Shown here in pieces: positions 1 through 5,320 of a stretch of 5,637 nt of DNA. The notes beneath the pieces are model-generated. The model saw nothing but the letters and a program-made list of their open reading frames with translations, was not told the origin of the DNA and ran no database searches. The position numbers and the translations under genes were made by a program. This stretch comes from Clostridium sp. CAG:921 (lineage in GTDB: Bacteria; Bacillota; Clostridia; TANB77; CAG-465), in the NCBI GenBank assembly GCA_000433135.1, contig HF991960.1, positions 766 through 6,402 of the forward strand, written 5' to 3'. Position 1 is the first letter of the stretch, and every line of letters starts with the position of its first letter.

Positions 1-95
1 AGTATGGCGAAGAATTACAGATACAGCATAACATTAAGTATAATTACGAAGGTCATGGTGTGGTAAATCTAGCAATTGTGAAAGTTTTGGCATAA
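1..95 (+). CDS. 3' end of an unidentified gene (partial)
   Basis: The frame starting at base 3 is open from the window edge to a TAA at 93-95. It encodes 30 residues beginning YGEELQIQHNIKYNY and ending VVNLAIVKVLA. The other two forward frames close earlier, at TAA 28-30 and TAA 64-66. The alternation of polar and hydrophobic residues looks like the last beta strands of a soluble domain. I do not recognise the family from this tail. It lies 112 bases upstream of bofA on the same strand. The start and most of the gene are outside the window, so both frame and identity are inferred. Confidence 0.5.
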   Translation, partial: YGEELQIQHNIKYNYEGHGVVNLAIVKVLA

Positions 96-116
96 TTTAG
101 CATGATAATTTATAAT
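87..116 (+). promoter_or_regulatory. Candidate promoter for bofA
   Basis: TTGGCA at 87-92 and TATAAT at 111-116 are separated by 18 bases, a plausible sigma-A arrangement overlapping the end of the upstream gene. The same stretch can also be read as a poor sigma-E site: GCATAAT at 90-96, 14 bases, then TATAATTA. In Bacillus bofA is expressed in the mother cell under sigma-E. The sequence does not decide between the two readings, and read-through from the upstream gene is also possible. Confidence 0.3.
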
Positions 117-207
117 TAACAAATTTAGAAAATATCAATGTATGTATTGTATGATTTTTTGTTCTAAAAAAATGTGTGTTAATATATATTTTATTAGAGG
201 TGGTATA

Positions 208-459
208 ATGCAATATTTTATCTTTGCTGTATCAGCAATTGCAGTTATTGTAATTGCAAAAATATTTTCATGGCCATTTAAAAAACTTTTAAAACTAGCA
301 TTAAATATTATACTTGGGTTAATTTTAATACTTATTGTAAATAATGTTGGAATTAAAATTGGTTTACATATACCTTTTAATGTGGTAACAGCATTTGTCT
401 CAGGTATTCTTGGTGTTCCGGGAGTTATTGGTCTTAGCGTACTTAACTATATCTTTTAA
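208..459 (+). CDS. bofA: BofA, pro-sigma-K processing inhibitor
   Basis: This is an 83-residue integral membrane protein of the BofA family. In Bacillus, BofA holds the intramembrane protease SpoIVFB inactive in the outer forespore membrane until a forespore signal arrives, which delays pro-sigma-K cleavage. The family signature is clear: a first hydrophobic segment at about 3-20, a second at about 32-47, then HIPFNVVTA (54-62) and GILGVPGVIGL (66-76) at the C terminus. N45, N58 and T61 have the same spacing (13 and 3) as N48, N61 and T64, reported as important for inhibition in B. subtilis BofA. The ATG at 208 is chosen because an AGAGGTGG-type site ends a few bases before it. An upstream in-frame ATG at 142 would add 22 residues unlike the family and has no ribosome binding site. 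The length is close to the usual 85-90 residues. Confidence 0.92.
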   Translation: MQYFIFAVSAIAVIVIAKIFSWPFKKLLKLALNIILGLILILIVNNVGIKIGLHIPFNVVTAFVSGILGVPGVIGLSVLNYIF

Positions 460-472
460 AAAATATTTTTTT
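458..472 (+). terminator. Weak A/T-only hairpin after bofA
   Basis: AAAAAA at 458-463 and a T-run at 466-472 flank TA and begin inside the bofA stop codon. A short A/U-only stem with a run of U could act as a weak terminator. It has no G-C pairs and only a 2-base spacer, so the stem would have to open by a pair or two. Background AT richness is a good alternative explanation. Confidence 0.2.
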
Positions 473-484
473 ATTTTGTACTTT

Positions 485-514
485 TAATTAAAATTTAATT
501 TATATTTCATAATA
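485..514 (+). promoter_or_regulatory. Candidate sigma-G-type promoter for sleB-ypeB
   Basis: CATAATA at 508-514 matches the sigma-F/sigma-G -10 pattern CATNNTA. TAATT at 485-489, 18 bases upstream, matches only three of five positions of the sigma-G -35 pattern GHATR. In Bacillus sleB-ypeB is transcribed in the forespore by sigma-G, so a site here would fit. The poor -35 and the AT-rich background keep confidence low. Confidence 0.3.
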
Positions 515-605
515 CGAATAATATATGCAAGTATTTTACTGTATATATTATTTTTTTTTGATAAAAATATATGTATAGGCAATTTATATAAAAAGGAGTA
601 TTGTG

Positions 606-1187
606 ATGAAAGATAAAATTATAGTTAAAGACCTTGAATACAGAAAAAGTTTTAATCTAAATAATTTTAAAAAAAAGATAAAACTTGCAGTAATTTTATT
701 TGCTTTAGTATTGTCATTATATATTTCAACTAATTATGATAATTTAAGTTTTTCAAAAAATTTTAATTTATATGCAAAAGAAGCAGATGCAAGTTCAATA
801 TCTACTGCAAAACCAGTAACAGGAGATGATATGGTTGAATTACTTGCAAGATTAATAAATGGTGAGGCAAGAGGTGAACCATATATTGGTCAAGTGGCTG
901 TTGGAGCAGTAATTCTAAATAGGGTAAAAAGTCCCAAATTTCCTAATACAATAGCAGGGGTAATATATCAAAATAATCAATTTTCAAGTGTAAAAGATGG
1001 TCAATTTGATGTAGCAATAGAAGAAGGTTCAACCGTTTACAAGGCAGCACAAGAAGCAATGAATGGGTCTGACCCTACAGGTGGAGCTCTTTATTTTTAT
1101 AATCCATCAAAAACTAAAAGTAAATGGTTATTTTCACTAGAGACAACTACAACTATAGGAAAACATAACTTTGCTTTAGGAGAATAG
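606..1187 (+). CDS. sleB: Spore cortex-lytic enzyme SleB (short form)
   Basis: This 193-residue protein belongs to the SleB/CwlJ cell wall hydrolase family. SleB is a lytic transglycosylase stored in the dormant spore that breaks down muramic-delta-lactam cortex peptidoglycan during germination. Residues 22-41 form one basic-then-hydrophobic segment (KKKIKLAVILFALVLSLYIS), a membrane anchor or signal. The catalytic domain spans about 74-192: NGEARGE (85-91) with E87 as the expected catalytic glutamate, then GQVAVGAVILNRV (95-107), the NNQFSSV region (123-129), GGALYFYNP (159-167) and the closing IGKHNFA (184-190). Bacillus SleB is about 300 residues, with a peptidoglycan-binding domain after the signal; that domain is absent here. 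ATG 606 is preferred over GTG 603 because AGGAG at 594-598 lies 7 bases from the ATG and only 4 from the GTG. ypeB follows after 2 bases. Confidence 0.93.
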   Translation: MKDKIIVKDLEYRKSFNLNNFKKKIKLAVILFALVLSLYISTNYDNLSFSKNFNLYAKEADASSISTAKPVTGDDMVELLARLINGEARGEPYIGQVAVGAVILNRVKSPKFPNTIAGVIYQNNQFSSVKDGQFDVAIEEGSTVYKAAQEAMNGSDPTGGALYFYNPSKTKSKWLFSLETTTTIGKHNFALGE

Positions 1188-1189
1188 AT

Positions 1190-2581
1190 ATGATTGAAAA
1201 ATTTGAGAAAAAAATAGATGATATAAAAGAGAAAATTAATAAAAAAGTGCTATATGTAGCTATTTTTGTTATATTTGGATTTGTATTTTTATTTGCAATG
1301 GAGATGACAAATAATTTTAAAAGGCAAAAACAAGAAAGAGAGAATGAATACAATAAATCTATGTATGAGGCCATAGGGTACATAAAAAATATAAAGGCAG
1401 AACTAGAAAAAATTAGAATAATAAATACAAGAAATCTAACAGTCACCACATTTGCTAGTATTTGGAGTAAGGCTAATTTAACAAAAGAAAGTATATCATC
1501 ACTTCCAATAAAACAAAACGCCATGTCTTCTACATCCAAGTTTTTAACACAACTTAGTGATTATTCATATGTTCTTATGAGAAATTGTGTAAATAATACT
1601 ACATTAAACGATAGTGACTATAAAAATTTAAACGAGTTATATAGTAGTATAAGTAAATTATCAAATATAATGTCTGAAATATATTTAAACTTAAATGAAG
1701 GAAAAATTAAGTGGGATGAATTAAAAAAAGTAGGAAATGCAAAATTAAGTAATGTTGAACTGTCTAATTTTTCAGCAAATATCGAAGGAATAGAAAAAAA
1801 TTCACAAGATTATCAAGGACTTATATACGATGGTGCGTTTTCTGATCATATTTTAAGTTTAAGTGCTAAATTTATAGAAAATGAAAAGGAATGTAGTAGT
1901 GACGAGGCTACAAAATTTATAGAAGCGATATTTAGTAAAGATGGTATTGATTATATAAATTACAGAGGTGAACAAGGTGGAAAAATAGATCTATATGTAT
2001 TTGATTTGAAATTAAAAGATAGTGATATGATAAGAAATATATATATAACTAAAAAAGGATGTAAATTATACTTAATGATAAGTGATAGAAAAGTAGAAAA
2101 AGAAAATATTGTAACTTCACAAGCAATAAGCGTGGCAAAAGAATTTTTGAAAAGTATAGGCATAGAAAATTTAAAAGAAACTTACTATTTAAAATCAGAA
2201 AATATGCTAACTATAAATTTTGCTCCTTTGCAGGATGAAACTGTATTATATCCAGATTTAATTAAAGTAAAAATTGCATTAGATAATGGAGAAATTTGTT
2301 CTGTGGAAGCTCAAGGATATGTATTTAATCATAAAAAAAGAGAAAAAGCAGTATTAACTACATCAATTGACGATGCAAAACTTAAGTTAAATAACGATAT
2401 ACGTATTATTTCAATGGGTCTTGCAATAATACCAACAGATTCTAAAGATGAAGTTTTAACTTATGAATTTAAAGGAATAGTTGAAGAAAGAGAATTTTTG
2501 GTTTATATAAACACAGATACGTTAGAAGAAGAGAAGGTTTTAATAATTTTAGAAACTCCAGGTGGTACACTTACTATGTAA
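1190..2581 (+). CDS. ypeB: Germination protein YpeB, SleB partner
   Basis: This 463-residue protein has the size and architecture of YpeB, which is required for SleB to accumulate in the spore and is cleaved during germination. A charged N terminus (1-19) is followed by one membrane segment (20-37, VLYVAIFVIFGFVFLFAM). Next comes a helical, coiled-coil-like region to about 200, then YQGLIYDGAFSDH (208-220), a recognisable family motif. The C-terminal half reads as three PepSY-like repeats: about 237-300, 308-378 and 382-460, each starting with a helix such as SSDEATKFIEAIF, TSQAISVAKEFL or SIDDAKLKL. The protein ends ETPGGTLTM, also typical. The ATG at 1190 has AGGAG at 1178-1182, 7 bases away and inside the last sleB codons, so translation is probably coupled. 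No convincing terminator follows before the next promoter at 2648. Confidence 0.93.
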   Translation: MIEKFEKKIDDIKEKINKKVLYVAIFVIFGFVFLFAMEMTNNFKRQKQERENEYNKSMYEAIGYIKNIKAELEKIRIINTRNLTVTTFASIWSKANLTKESISSLPIKQNAMSSTSKFLTQLSDYSYVLMRNCVNNTTLNDSDYKNLNELYSSISKLSNIMSEIYLNLNEGKIKWDELKKVGNAKLSNVELSNFSANIEGIEKNSQDYQGLIYDGAFSDHILSLSAKFIENEKECSSDEATKFIEAIFSKDGIDYINYRGEQGGKIDLYVFDLKLKDSDMIRNIYITKKGCKLYLMISDRKVEKENIVTSQAISVAKEFLKSIGIENLKETYYLKSENMLTINFAPLQDETVLYPDLIKVKIALDNGEICSVEAQGYVFNHKKREKAVLTTSIDDAKLKLNNDIRIISMGLAIIPTDSKDEVLTYEFKGIVEEREFLVYINTDTLEEEKVLIILETPGGTLTM

Positions 2582-2647
2582 ATTAAAATAATGCATTAAT
2601 CAGATTAAAAGAAGATTAGATGATAGAATTAATAAGAAGTGAAAAGC

Positions 2648-2675
2648 TTGACATAATAAAAAAAGATGTTATAAT
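2648..2675 (+). promoter_or_regulatory. Sigma-A promoter of cassette unit 1
   Basis: TTGACA at 2648-2653 and TATAAT at 2670-2675 are both perfect consensus, with a 16-base spacer. TG at 2667-2668 makes an extended -10 (TGTTATAAT). Units 2 and 3 have the same boxes, spacer length and TG. AAAAAA-TAA-TTTTTT (2699-2713), a possible weak hairpin, lies directly before the micro-ORF's ribosome binding site and recurs in unit 2. Confidence 0.9.
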
Positions 2676-2727
2676 GTTAATGATGTAGTTTGTTATATAA
2701 AAAATAATTTTTTAGGAGGAGAAGTGA

Positions 2728-2742
2728 ATGAATAATACTTAG
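2728..2742 (+). CDS. Leader micro-ORF of unit 1 (MNNT)
   Basis: ATG AAT AAT ACT TAG is preceded by a full AGGAGG at 2714-2719 with an 8-base gap. It sits about 50 bases downstream of the -10 box and 54 bases before the main start codon. Unit 2 has ATG GAT AAT ACT TAA and unit 3 ATG GTT ACT TAG, each with the same 8-base gap. The stop is kept although its sequence changes (TAG or TAA). A very short ORF with a better Shine-Dalgarno site than the main gene resembles leader peptides used in translational control, but no mechanism can be read from the sequence. It is in frame with the main gene (69 bases start to start). An overlapping GTG AAT GAA TAA at 2724 is worse placed. Confidence 0.55.
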   Translation: MNNT

Positions 2743-2796
2743 AACTTTAATTATTAAAAAAGAATTTATTTTTTTTATTGAAAGGAGAAAAATAAT

Positions 2797-3741
2797 ATGT
2801 TAAGGGCTATTTTAATTAGTGCTGTGTCAGCGTTGCTTTATACTGCAATTGCTGCTATATTAGACATTGTGTTTTTAAAGGACTTTAAAGTAAAGGCTTC
2901 ATGGGTAACAAGACATGTAATACGGTTTGCTGTACGATTTATATGGTTAGTAATATTTATGTATTTATCATGTAAACCATTTACAATAGTTACAGCTCTT
3001 ACATGGATGTGGAGTGCTGAAATTTTTATGTGCTTTATGATTGTTATGGCTGTGTGTATTGGAATTCCAATAGAAGAAGATAAGTCTAAGGATAAGTCTG
3101 AAGATAAGTCTGAAGATAAGTCTGAAGAATTTGATTTTGCCGTTTATACAATTATGGCTACAATATCTGTAGTTGTATGTATTTTTGGATGCTTTGCTCC
3201 TACTCAAGAAATGGTGAATATAAATAATATAGCTGAAAGTAAAATGGTAGGTTCTGAATCGGTTAGTTCAGTTTTGCAACAATTTAAAAATACTGTGGGC
3301 AACAAGTATAGTAGTTCTAGATTTTCTGTTGAGAACTCTGGAATGAGAAGAATAAATGATGAGGACGTTTTAGTTTATCATGTAAGCTCCCAAAGTAGTG
3401 AGCAGTATATTCCTGGTTATGTAATTCAAAAGGAGGGAAAGTCACTAGAAGTTATCCAAAAAAGGATTTACTTTGACGAATCTTTCTATTTTGGAAAAGA
3501 TGCAAAAAGAGCAGTAAGAAAAAAGTATCAAACAGAGATATTAGGTAAGCACATGTTTGATATAGATGATGAGTATAATCCGTATGAGGTATTTTTATAT
3601 AGAGAAAATTTATTTTTTTCTAATGGAAATGATTATGGTGTTATTGTTTTAAACCTAAATAACGGTACGTCAGAAAAATATTCTGCTTCAAGTGGTGAAG
3701 TGCCTAAATGGGTTGATTTTGAATCAACTTATCCACGATAA
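2797..3741 (+). CDS. Unknown membrane protein, cassette copy 1
   Basis: I do not recognise this 314-residue protein. It appears to have four membrane segments: about 2-27, 38-58, 62-92 and 113-134. A highly charged loop (95-111, four DKS[KE] repeats) lies between the third and fourth. The positive loop after segment 1 and this charged loop are probably cytoplasmic. That would place the roughly 175-residue C-terminal domain (138-314) outside the membrane. This domain is acidic to neutral and rich in beta-like strands; its landmarks are NDEDVLVYHV, EQYIPGYVIQK, the FDESFYFGKDAKRAVRKKYQ block and the end WVDFESTYPR. AGGAG at 2783-2787 is 9 bases from the ATG. The gene has its own promoter and terminator, so it is monocistronic apart from the leader micro-ORF. 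Copy 2 (4095-4991) is a close paralogue, most alike in the C-terminal domain and in MYLSCKPFTIV (55-65). Confidence 0.88.
   Translation: MLRAILISAVSALLYTAIAAILDIVFLKDFKVKASWVTRHVIRFAVRFIWLVIFMYLSCKPFTIVTALTWMWSAEIFMCFMIVMAVCIGIPIEEDKSKDKSEDKSEDKSEEFDFAVYTIMATISVVVCIFGCFAPTQEMVNINNIAESKMVGSESVSSVLQQFKNTVGNKYSSSRFSVENSGMRRINDEDVLVYHVSSQSSEQYIPGYVIQKEGKSLEVIQKRIYFDESFYFGKDAKRAVRKKYQTEILGKHMFDIDDEYNPYEVFLYRENLFFSNGNDYGVIVLNLNNGTSEKYSASSGEVPKWVDFESTYPR
3079..3126 (+). repeat. Four 12-bp in-frame tandem repeats in copy 1
   Basis: GATAAGTCTAAG is followed by three exact copies of GATAAGTCTGAA, encoding DKSK then DKSE three times (residues 95-110). They fall in the loop between membrane segments 3 and 4. 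Copy 2 has nothing similar. The 16 residues equal the whole length difference between the proteins (314 against 298). The near-identical units point to recent slippage expansion, and the unit length keeps the frame. Confidence 0.93.
3457..3572 (+). repeat. 116-bp identical tract, copy 1 side
   Basis: This stretch matches 4707-4822 base for base. It covers codons 221-258 of copy 1 and the first two bases of codon 259. The codons on both sides show frequent third-base differences between the copies, so the identity is out of line with its surroundings. Confidence 0.93.
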
Positions 3742-3765
3742 GTGTTCTAAGTTATATAAAAGTTT

Positions 3766-3809
3766 AAGTGAAAGGTTAACTTACAATGCCTTTCACTTTC
3801 TTTTTTTTT
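3766..3809 (+). terminator. Intrinsic terminator of unit 1
   Basis: AAGTGAAAGG (3766-3775) and CCTTTCACTT (3789-3798) form a perfect 10-bp stem with a 13-base loop. A strong T-run (3801-3809) follows. It lies 24 bases after the stop of copy 1. The same structure follows copy 2. Confidence 0.93.
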
Positions 3810-3943
3810 CAAATAAAAATAAAAACAGTAGATTATTGCATAGTTATTGTAAATAAAATTTTAGAGTACTATAAATATTAACTAAAATTCAAACAAATAT
3901 CTAAAAAATTTATGCTAAGAAATTGTGAAAAAAATTAAATAGC

Positions 3944-3971
3944 TTGACATAATAGTAAAAAATGATATAAT
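3944..3971 (+). promoter_or_regulatory. Sigma-A promoter of cassette unit 2
   Basis: TTGACA (3944-3949), 16 bases, TATAAT (3966-3971), with TG at 3963-3964 giving an extended -10 (TGATATAAT). AGCTTGACATAATA around the -35 box matches unit 1. AAAAAA-TAA-TTTTTT recurs at 3994-4008, just before the AGGAGG site. Confidence 0.9.
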
Positions 3972-4022
3972 CTTGATTATGTTGCTTTTTATCAAAAAAT
4001 AATTTTTTAGGAGGAAATTTAA

Positions 4023-4037
4023 ATGGATAATACTTAA
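4023..4037 (+). CDS. Leader micro-ORF of unit 2 (MDNT)
   Basis: ATG GAT AAT ACT TAA has AGGAGG at 4009-4014, 8 bases upstream. It is the counterpart of the unit 1 micro-ORF, with one amino-acid change (N to D) and a synonymous stop change (TAG to TAA). It is again in frame with the main ATG (72 bases start to start). A second in-frame stop at the tenth codon is also shared by the two units. Whether the peptide matters or only the act of translating it cannot be told from the sequence. Confidence 0.55.
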   Translation: MDNT

Positions 4038-4094
4038 AGCTTTTATTATTAAGAAAACGAAACTAATTTTTTTGCACTGAAGGGAGATAGCTGT

Positions 4095-4991
4095 ATGTTA
4101 AGACTTATTATAACTAGTGGAGCCTCAGCATTACTTTATACAGCTCTGATAGATGTTTTAGACATCGTATTTTTTAAGGAGCTTGAGGTAGAAAGAGAAT
4201 TGGTAATTTGTAATATAATTTTATTCCTTATTCGGTTTGCTTGGACTGGTTTGCTGATGTATTTATCATGTAAACCATTTACAATAGTCACAGGTATTGT
4301 ATGGATGTGGATGCCTGAGCTTGTAAAAATTCTAATCTTATGGATTGAAAATGTAGACTATTGTTCCACTTTTATTGACTGTGATATACTTGTTTCAGTA
4401 GCTGTTGGAATTGTATCTGTATTACTGTGTATATTTACATCTTTTATGCCATCTCAAGAAATTGTAAATATAAACGATTTAGCAGATAGTAAAATGGTAA
4501 ATTCAGAGTCTGTTGAATCAGTTTTGGATTACTTTCAGGAGACCGTAGGTAATGAGTACGATGGTCCAAGATTTTCAATTGAAAAATCTGGAATGAGAAA
4601 GGTAAATGACGAAGACGTTTTAGTATATCACGTAAGTGACAAAAAAAGCGAACAATACATTCCAGGTTACGTAATTCAAAAAGATGGAGAATCGCCAGAG
4701 GTTATTCAAAAAAGGATTTACTTTGACGAATCTTTCTATTTTGGAAAAGATGCAAAAAGAGCAGTAAGAAAAAAGTATCAAACAGAGATATTAGGTAAGC
4801 ACATGTTTGATATAGATGATGAATATAATCCTTATGAAATATTTCTATATAGGGAAAATTTACTCTTTTCTGATGGAGGAGATTATGGTATCATCGTGTT
4901 AAATTTAAACGATGGTACATCTGAAAAATACTCTGAGTCAAGTGGCGAGATTCCTGAATGGGTAGATTTTAAATCTACTTATCCAAGATAA
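4095..4991 (+). CDS. Unknown membrane protein, cassette copy 2
   Basis: This 298-residue paralogue of the protein at 2797-3741 has the same layout: hydrophobic segments at about 2-27, 36-58, 62-84 and 97-118, then a C-terminal domain (122-298) that probably faces outside. The loop between segments 3 and 4 reads ENVDYCSTFIDCD and lacks the DKS[KE] repeats. Identical blocks include MYLSCKPFTIV (55-65), NDEDVLVYHV, EQYIPGYVIQK and the long FDESFYFGKDAKRAVRKKYQ region. The end is WVDFKSTYPR. The membrane part has diverged more than the C-terminal domain, which suggests the latter carries the conserved function. The start is supported by GGGAG at 4082-4086, 8 bases before the ATG. Intact frame, promoter and terminator suggest both copies are functional. 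No known family could be assigned. Confidence 0.88.
   Translation: MLRLIITSGASALLYTALIDVLDIVFFKELEVERELVICNIILFLIRFAWTGLLMYLSCKPFTIVTGIVWMWMPELVKILILWIENVDYCSTFIDCDILVSVAVGIVSVLLCIFTSFMPSQEIVNINDLADSKMVNSESVESVLDYFQETVGNEYDGPRFSIEKSGMRKVNDEDVLVYHVSDKKSEQYIPGYVIQKDGESPEVIQKRIYFDESFYFGKDAKRAVRKKYQTEILGKHMFDIDDEYNPYEIFLYRENLLFSDGGDYGIIVLNLNDGTSEKYSESSGEIPEWVDFKSTYPR
4707..4822 (+). repeat. 116-bp identical tract, copy 2 side
   Basis: This is the partner of 3457-3572, starting at codon 205 of copy 2. The flanking bases differ: ATC against ATT just before it, and GAG against GAA at its end. Confidence 0.93.
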
Positions 4992-5016
4992 GTTATTTTA
5001 AGTTATATAAAAGCTT

Positions 5017-5058
5017 AAGTGAGAGGTTAATTTATAATGCCTTTCACTTGCTTTTTTT
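5017..5058 (+). terminator. Intrinsic terminator of unit 2
   Basis: AAGTGAGAGG (5017-5026) pairs with CCTTTCACTT (5040-5049) across a 13-base loop, followed by T5052-5058. The single change from unit 1 (A to G) leaves a G-U pair, so the stem is preserved. Confidence 0.92.
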
Positions 5059-5180
5059 ATTGAGCAAAAATATAACTGATAAGTTATTGGATAGTTAGTG
5101 TAAATAGCCTTTTAGAATATTATAAATATAAAAAAATAAATATAATTATAAAAAAAGTTAAATATAAGACCTTTAACGAC

Positions 5181-5208
5181 TTGACATAAAAATCAAAAAT
5201 GATATAAT
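5181..5208 (+). promoter_or_regulatory. Sigma-A promoter of cassette unit 3
   Basis: TTGACA (5181-5186), 16 bases, TATAAT (5203-5208), with TG at 5200-5201. The boxes are still perfect although the gene they served is gone. The promoter now points at the gene starting at 5402, and no strong terminator lies between them. Confidence 0.87.
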
Positions 5209-5258
5209 ATTACTGTTATAATATTTTTTCAAAAATAATTTTAAGGGAGGAAAAATAA

Positions 5259-5270
5259 ATGGTTACTTAG
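5259..5270 (+). CDS. Leader micro-ORF of unit 3 (MVT)
   Basis: ATG GTT ACT TAG is preceded by GGGAGG at 5245-5250 with the same 8-base gap as in units 1 and 2. Compared with them it is one codon shorter, a 3-base loss, so the ACT-stop ending is retained. It is listed because the pattern recurs, not because a product is known. Confidence 0.45.
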   Translation: MVT

Positions 5271-5287
5271 AAATAAGTATTAAAATA

Positions 5288-5320
5288 ATGAATGATTGTA
5301 GCAGAATATATCCAAGGTAA
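5288..5320 (+). pseudogene. Remnant 3' end of a third membrane-protein copy
   Basis: Bases 5309-5320 read TAT CCA AGG TAA, the YPR-stop ending shared by copies 1 and 2, followed by GTGTT as after copy 1. Upstream the frame runs back to an ATG at 5288 (MNDCSRIYPR), with no ribosome binding site and no resemblance to the family before the last three residues. The simplest reading is an internal deletion of nearly all of a third coding region. The match is short (15 of 17 bases), so the support comes mainly from its place behind a third promoter and leader. Confidence 0.5.

Larger units (their letters stand above)
2648..3943 (+). repeat. Tandem cassette, unit 1
   Basis: This is the first full unit of a tandem duplication, given here from -35 box to -35 box (1296 bases). 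It contains the promoter, AT-rich leader, micro-ORF, membrane-protein gene, terminator and about 130 bases of spacer. The spacers of units 1 and 2 also align: for example ATAGTTATTGTAAATA (from about 3840) against ATAGTTAGTGTAAATA (from about 5091). The duplicated segment is therefore the whole transcription unit and not just the coding part. The exact left boundary is unclear. Confidence 0.85.
3944..5180 (+). repeat. Tandem cassette, unit 2
   Basis: This is the second full unit, -35 to -35, 1237 bases. It has the same order as unit 1: promoter, micro-ORF, membrane-protein gene, terminator, spacer. It is 59 bases shorter. Of these, 48 are the tandem repeats missing from its coding region; the rest are small indels in the leader and spacer. 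Synonymous and spacer divergence show the duplication is not very recent. Confidence 0.85.

Noticed and set aside
146..153. ATTGTATG, on the minus strand CATACAAT, a perfect sigma-E -10 consensus
   Set aside because: There is no good -35 at the right distance on that strand, and it would read away from bofA into the end of the upstream gene. Probably chance.
142..207. In-frame upstream ATG that would lengthen BofA by 22 residues
   Set aside because: It has no ribosome binding site, and the added residues do not fit the short BofA family. ATG 208 has an AGAGGTGG-type site and gives the normal length.
603..605. GTG as the sleB start
   Set aside because: It is only 4 bases from AGGAG. The adjacent ATG at 606 is at the usual 7-base distance.
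1153..1539. Minus-strand ORF over the sleB-ypeB junction
   Set aside because: It is a shadow of two well-recognised genes, with no family resemblance and no supporting start signal. The same applies to 1960-2163 and 2968-3207 on the minus strand.
2582..2647. Search for a terminator after ypeB
   Set aside because: Only the short palindrome TAATGCATTA is present, without a T-run, so no terminator is called.
2620..2688. 22-codon ORF upstream of the first cassette gene
   Set aside because: It runs through the TTGACA and TATAAT boxes, has only a weak ribosome site and has no counterpart in units 2 and 3.
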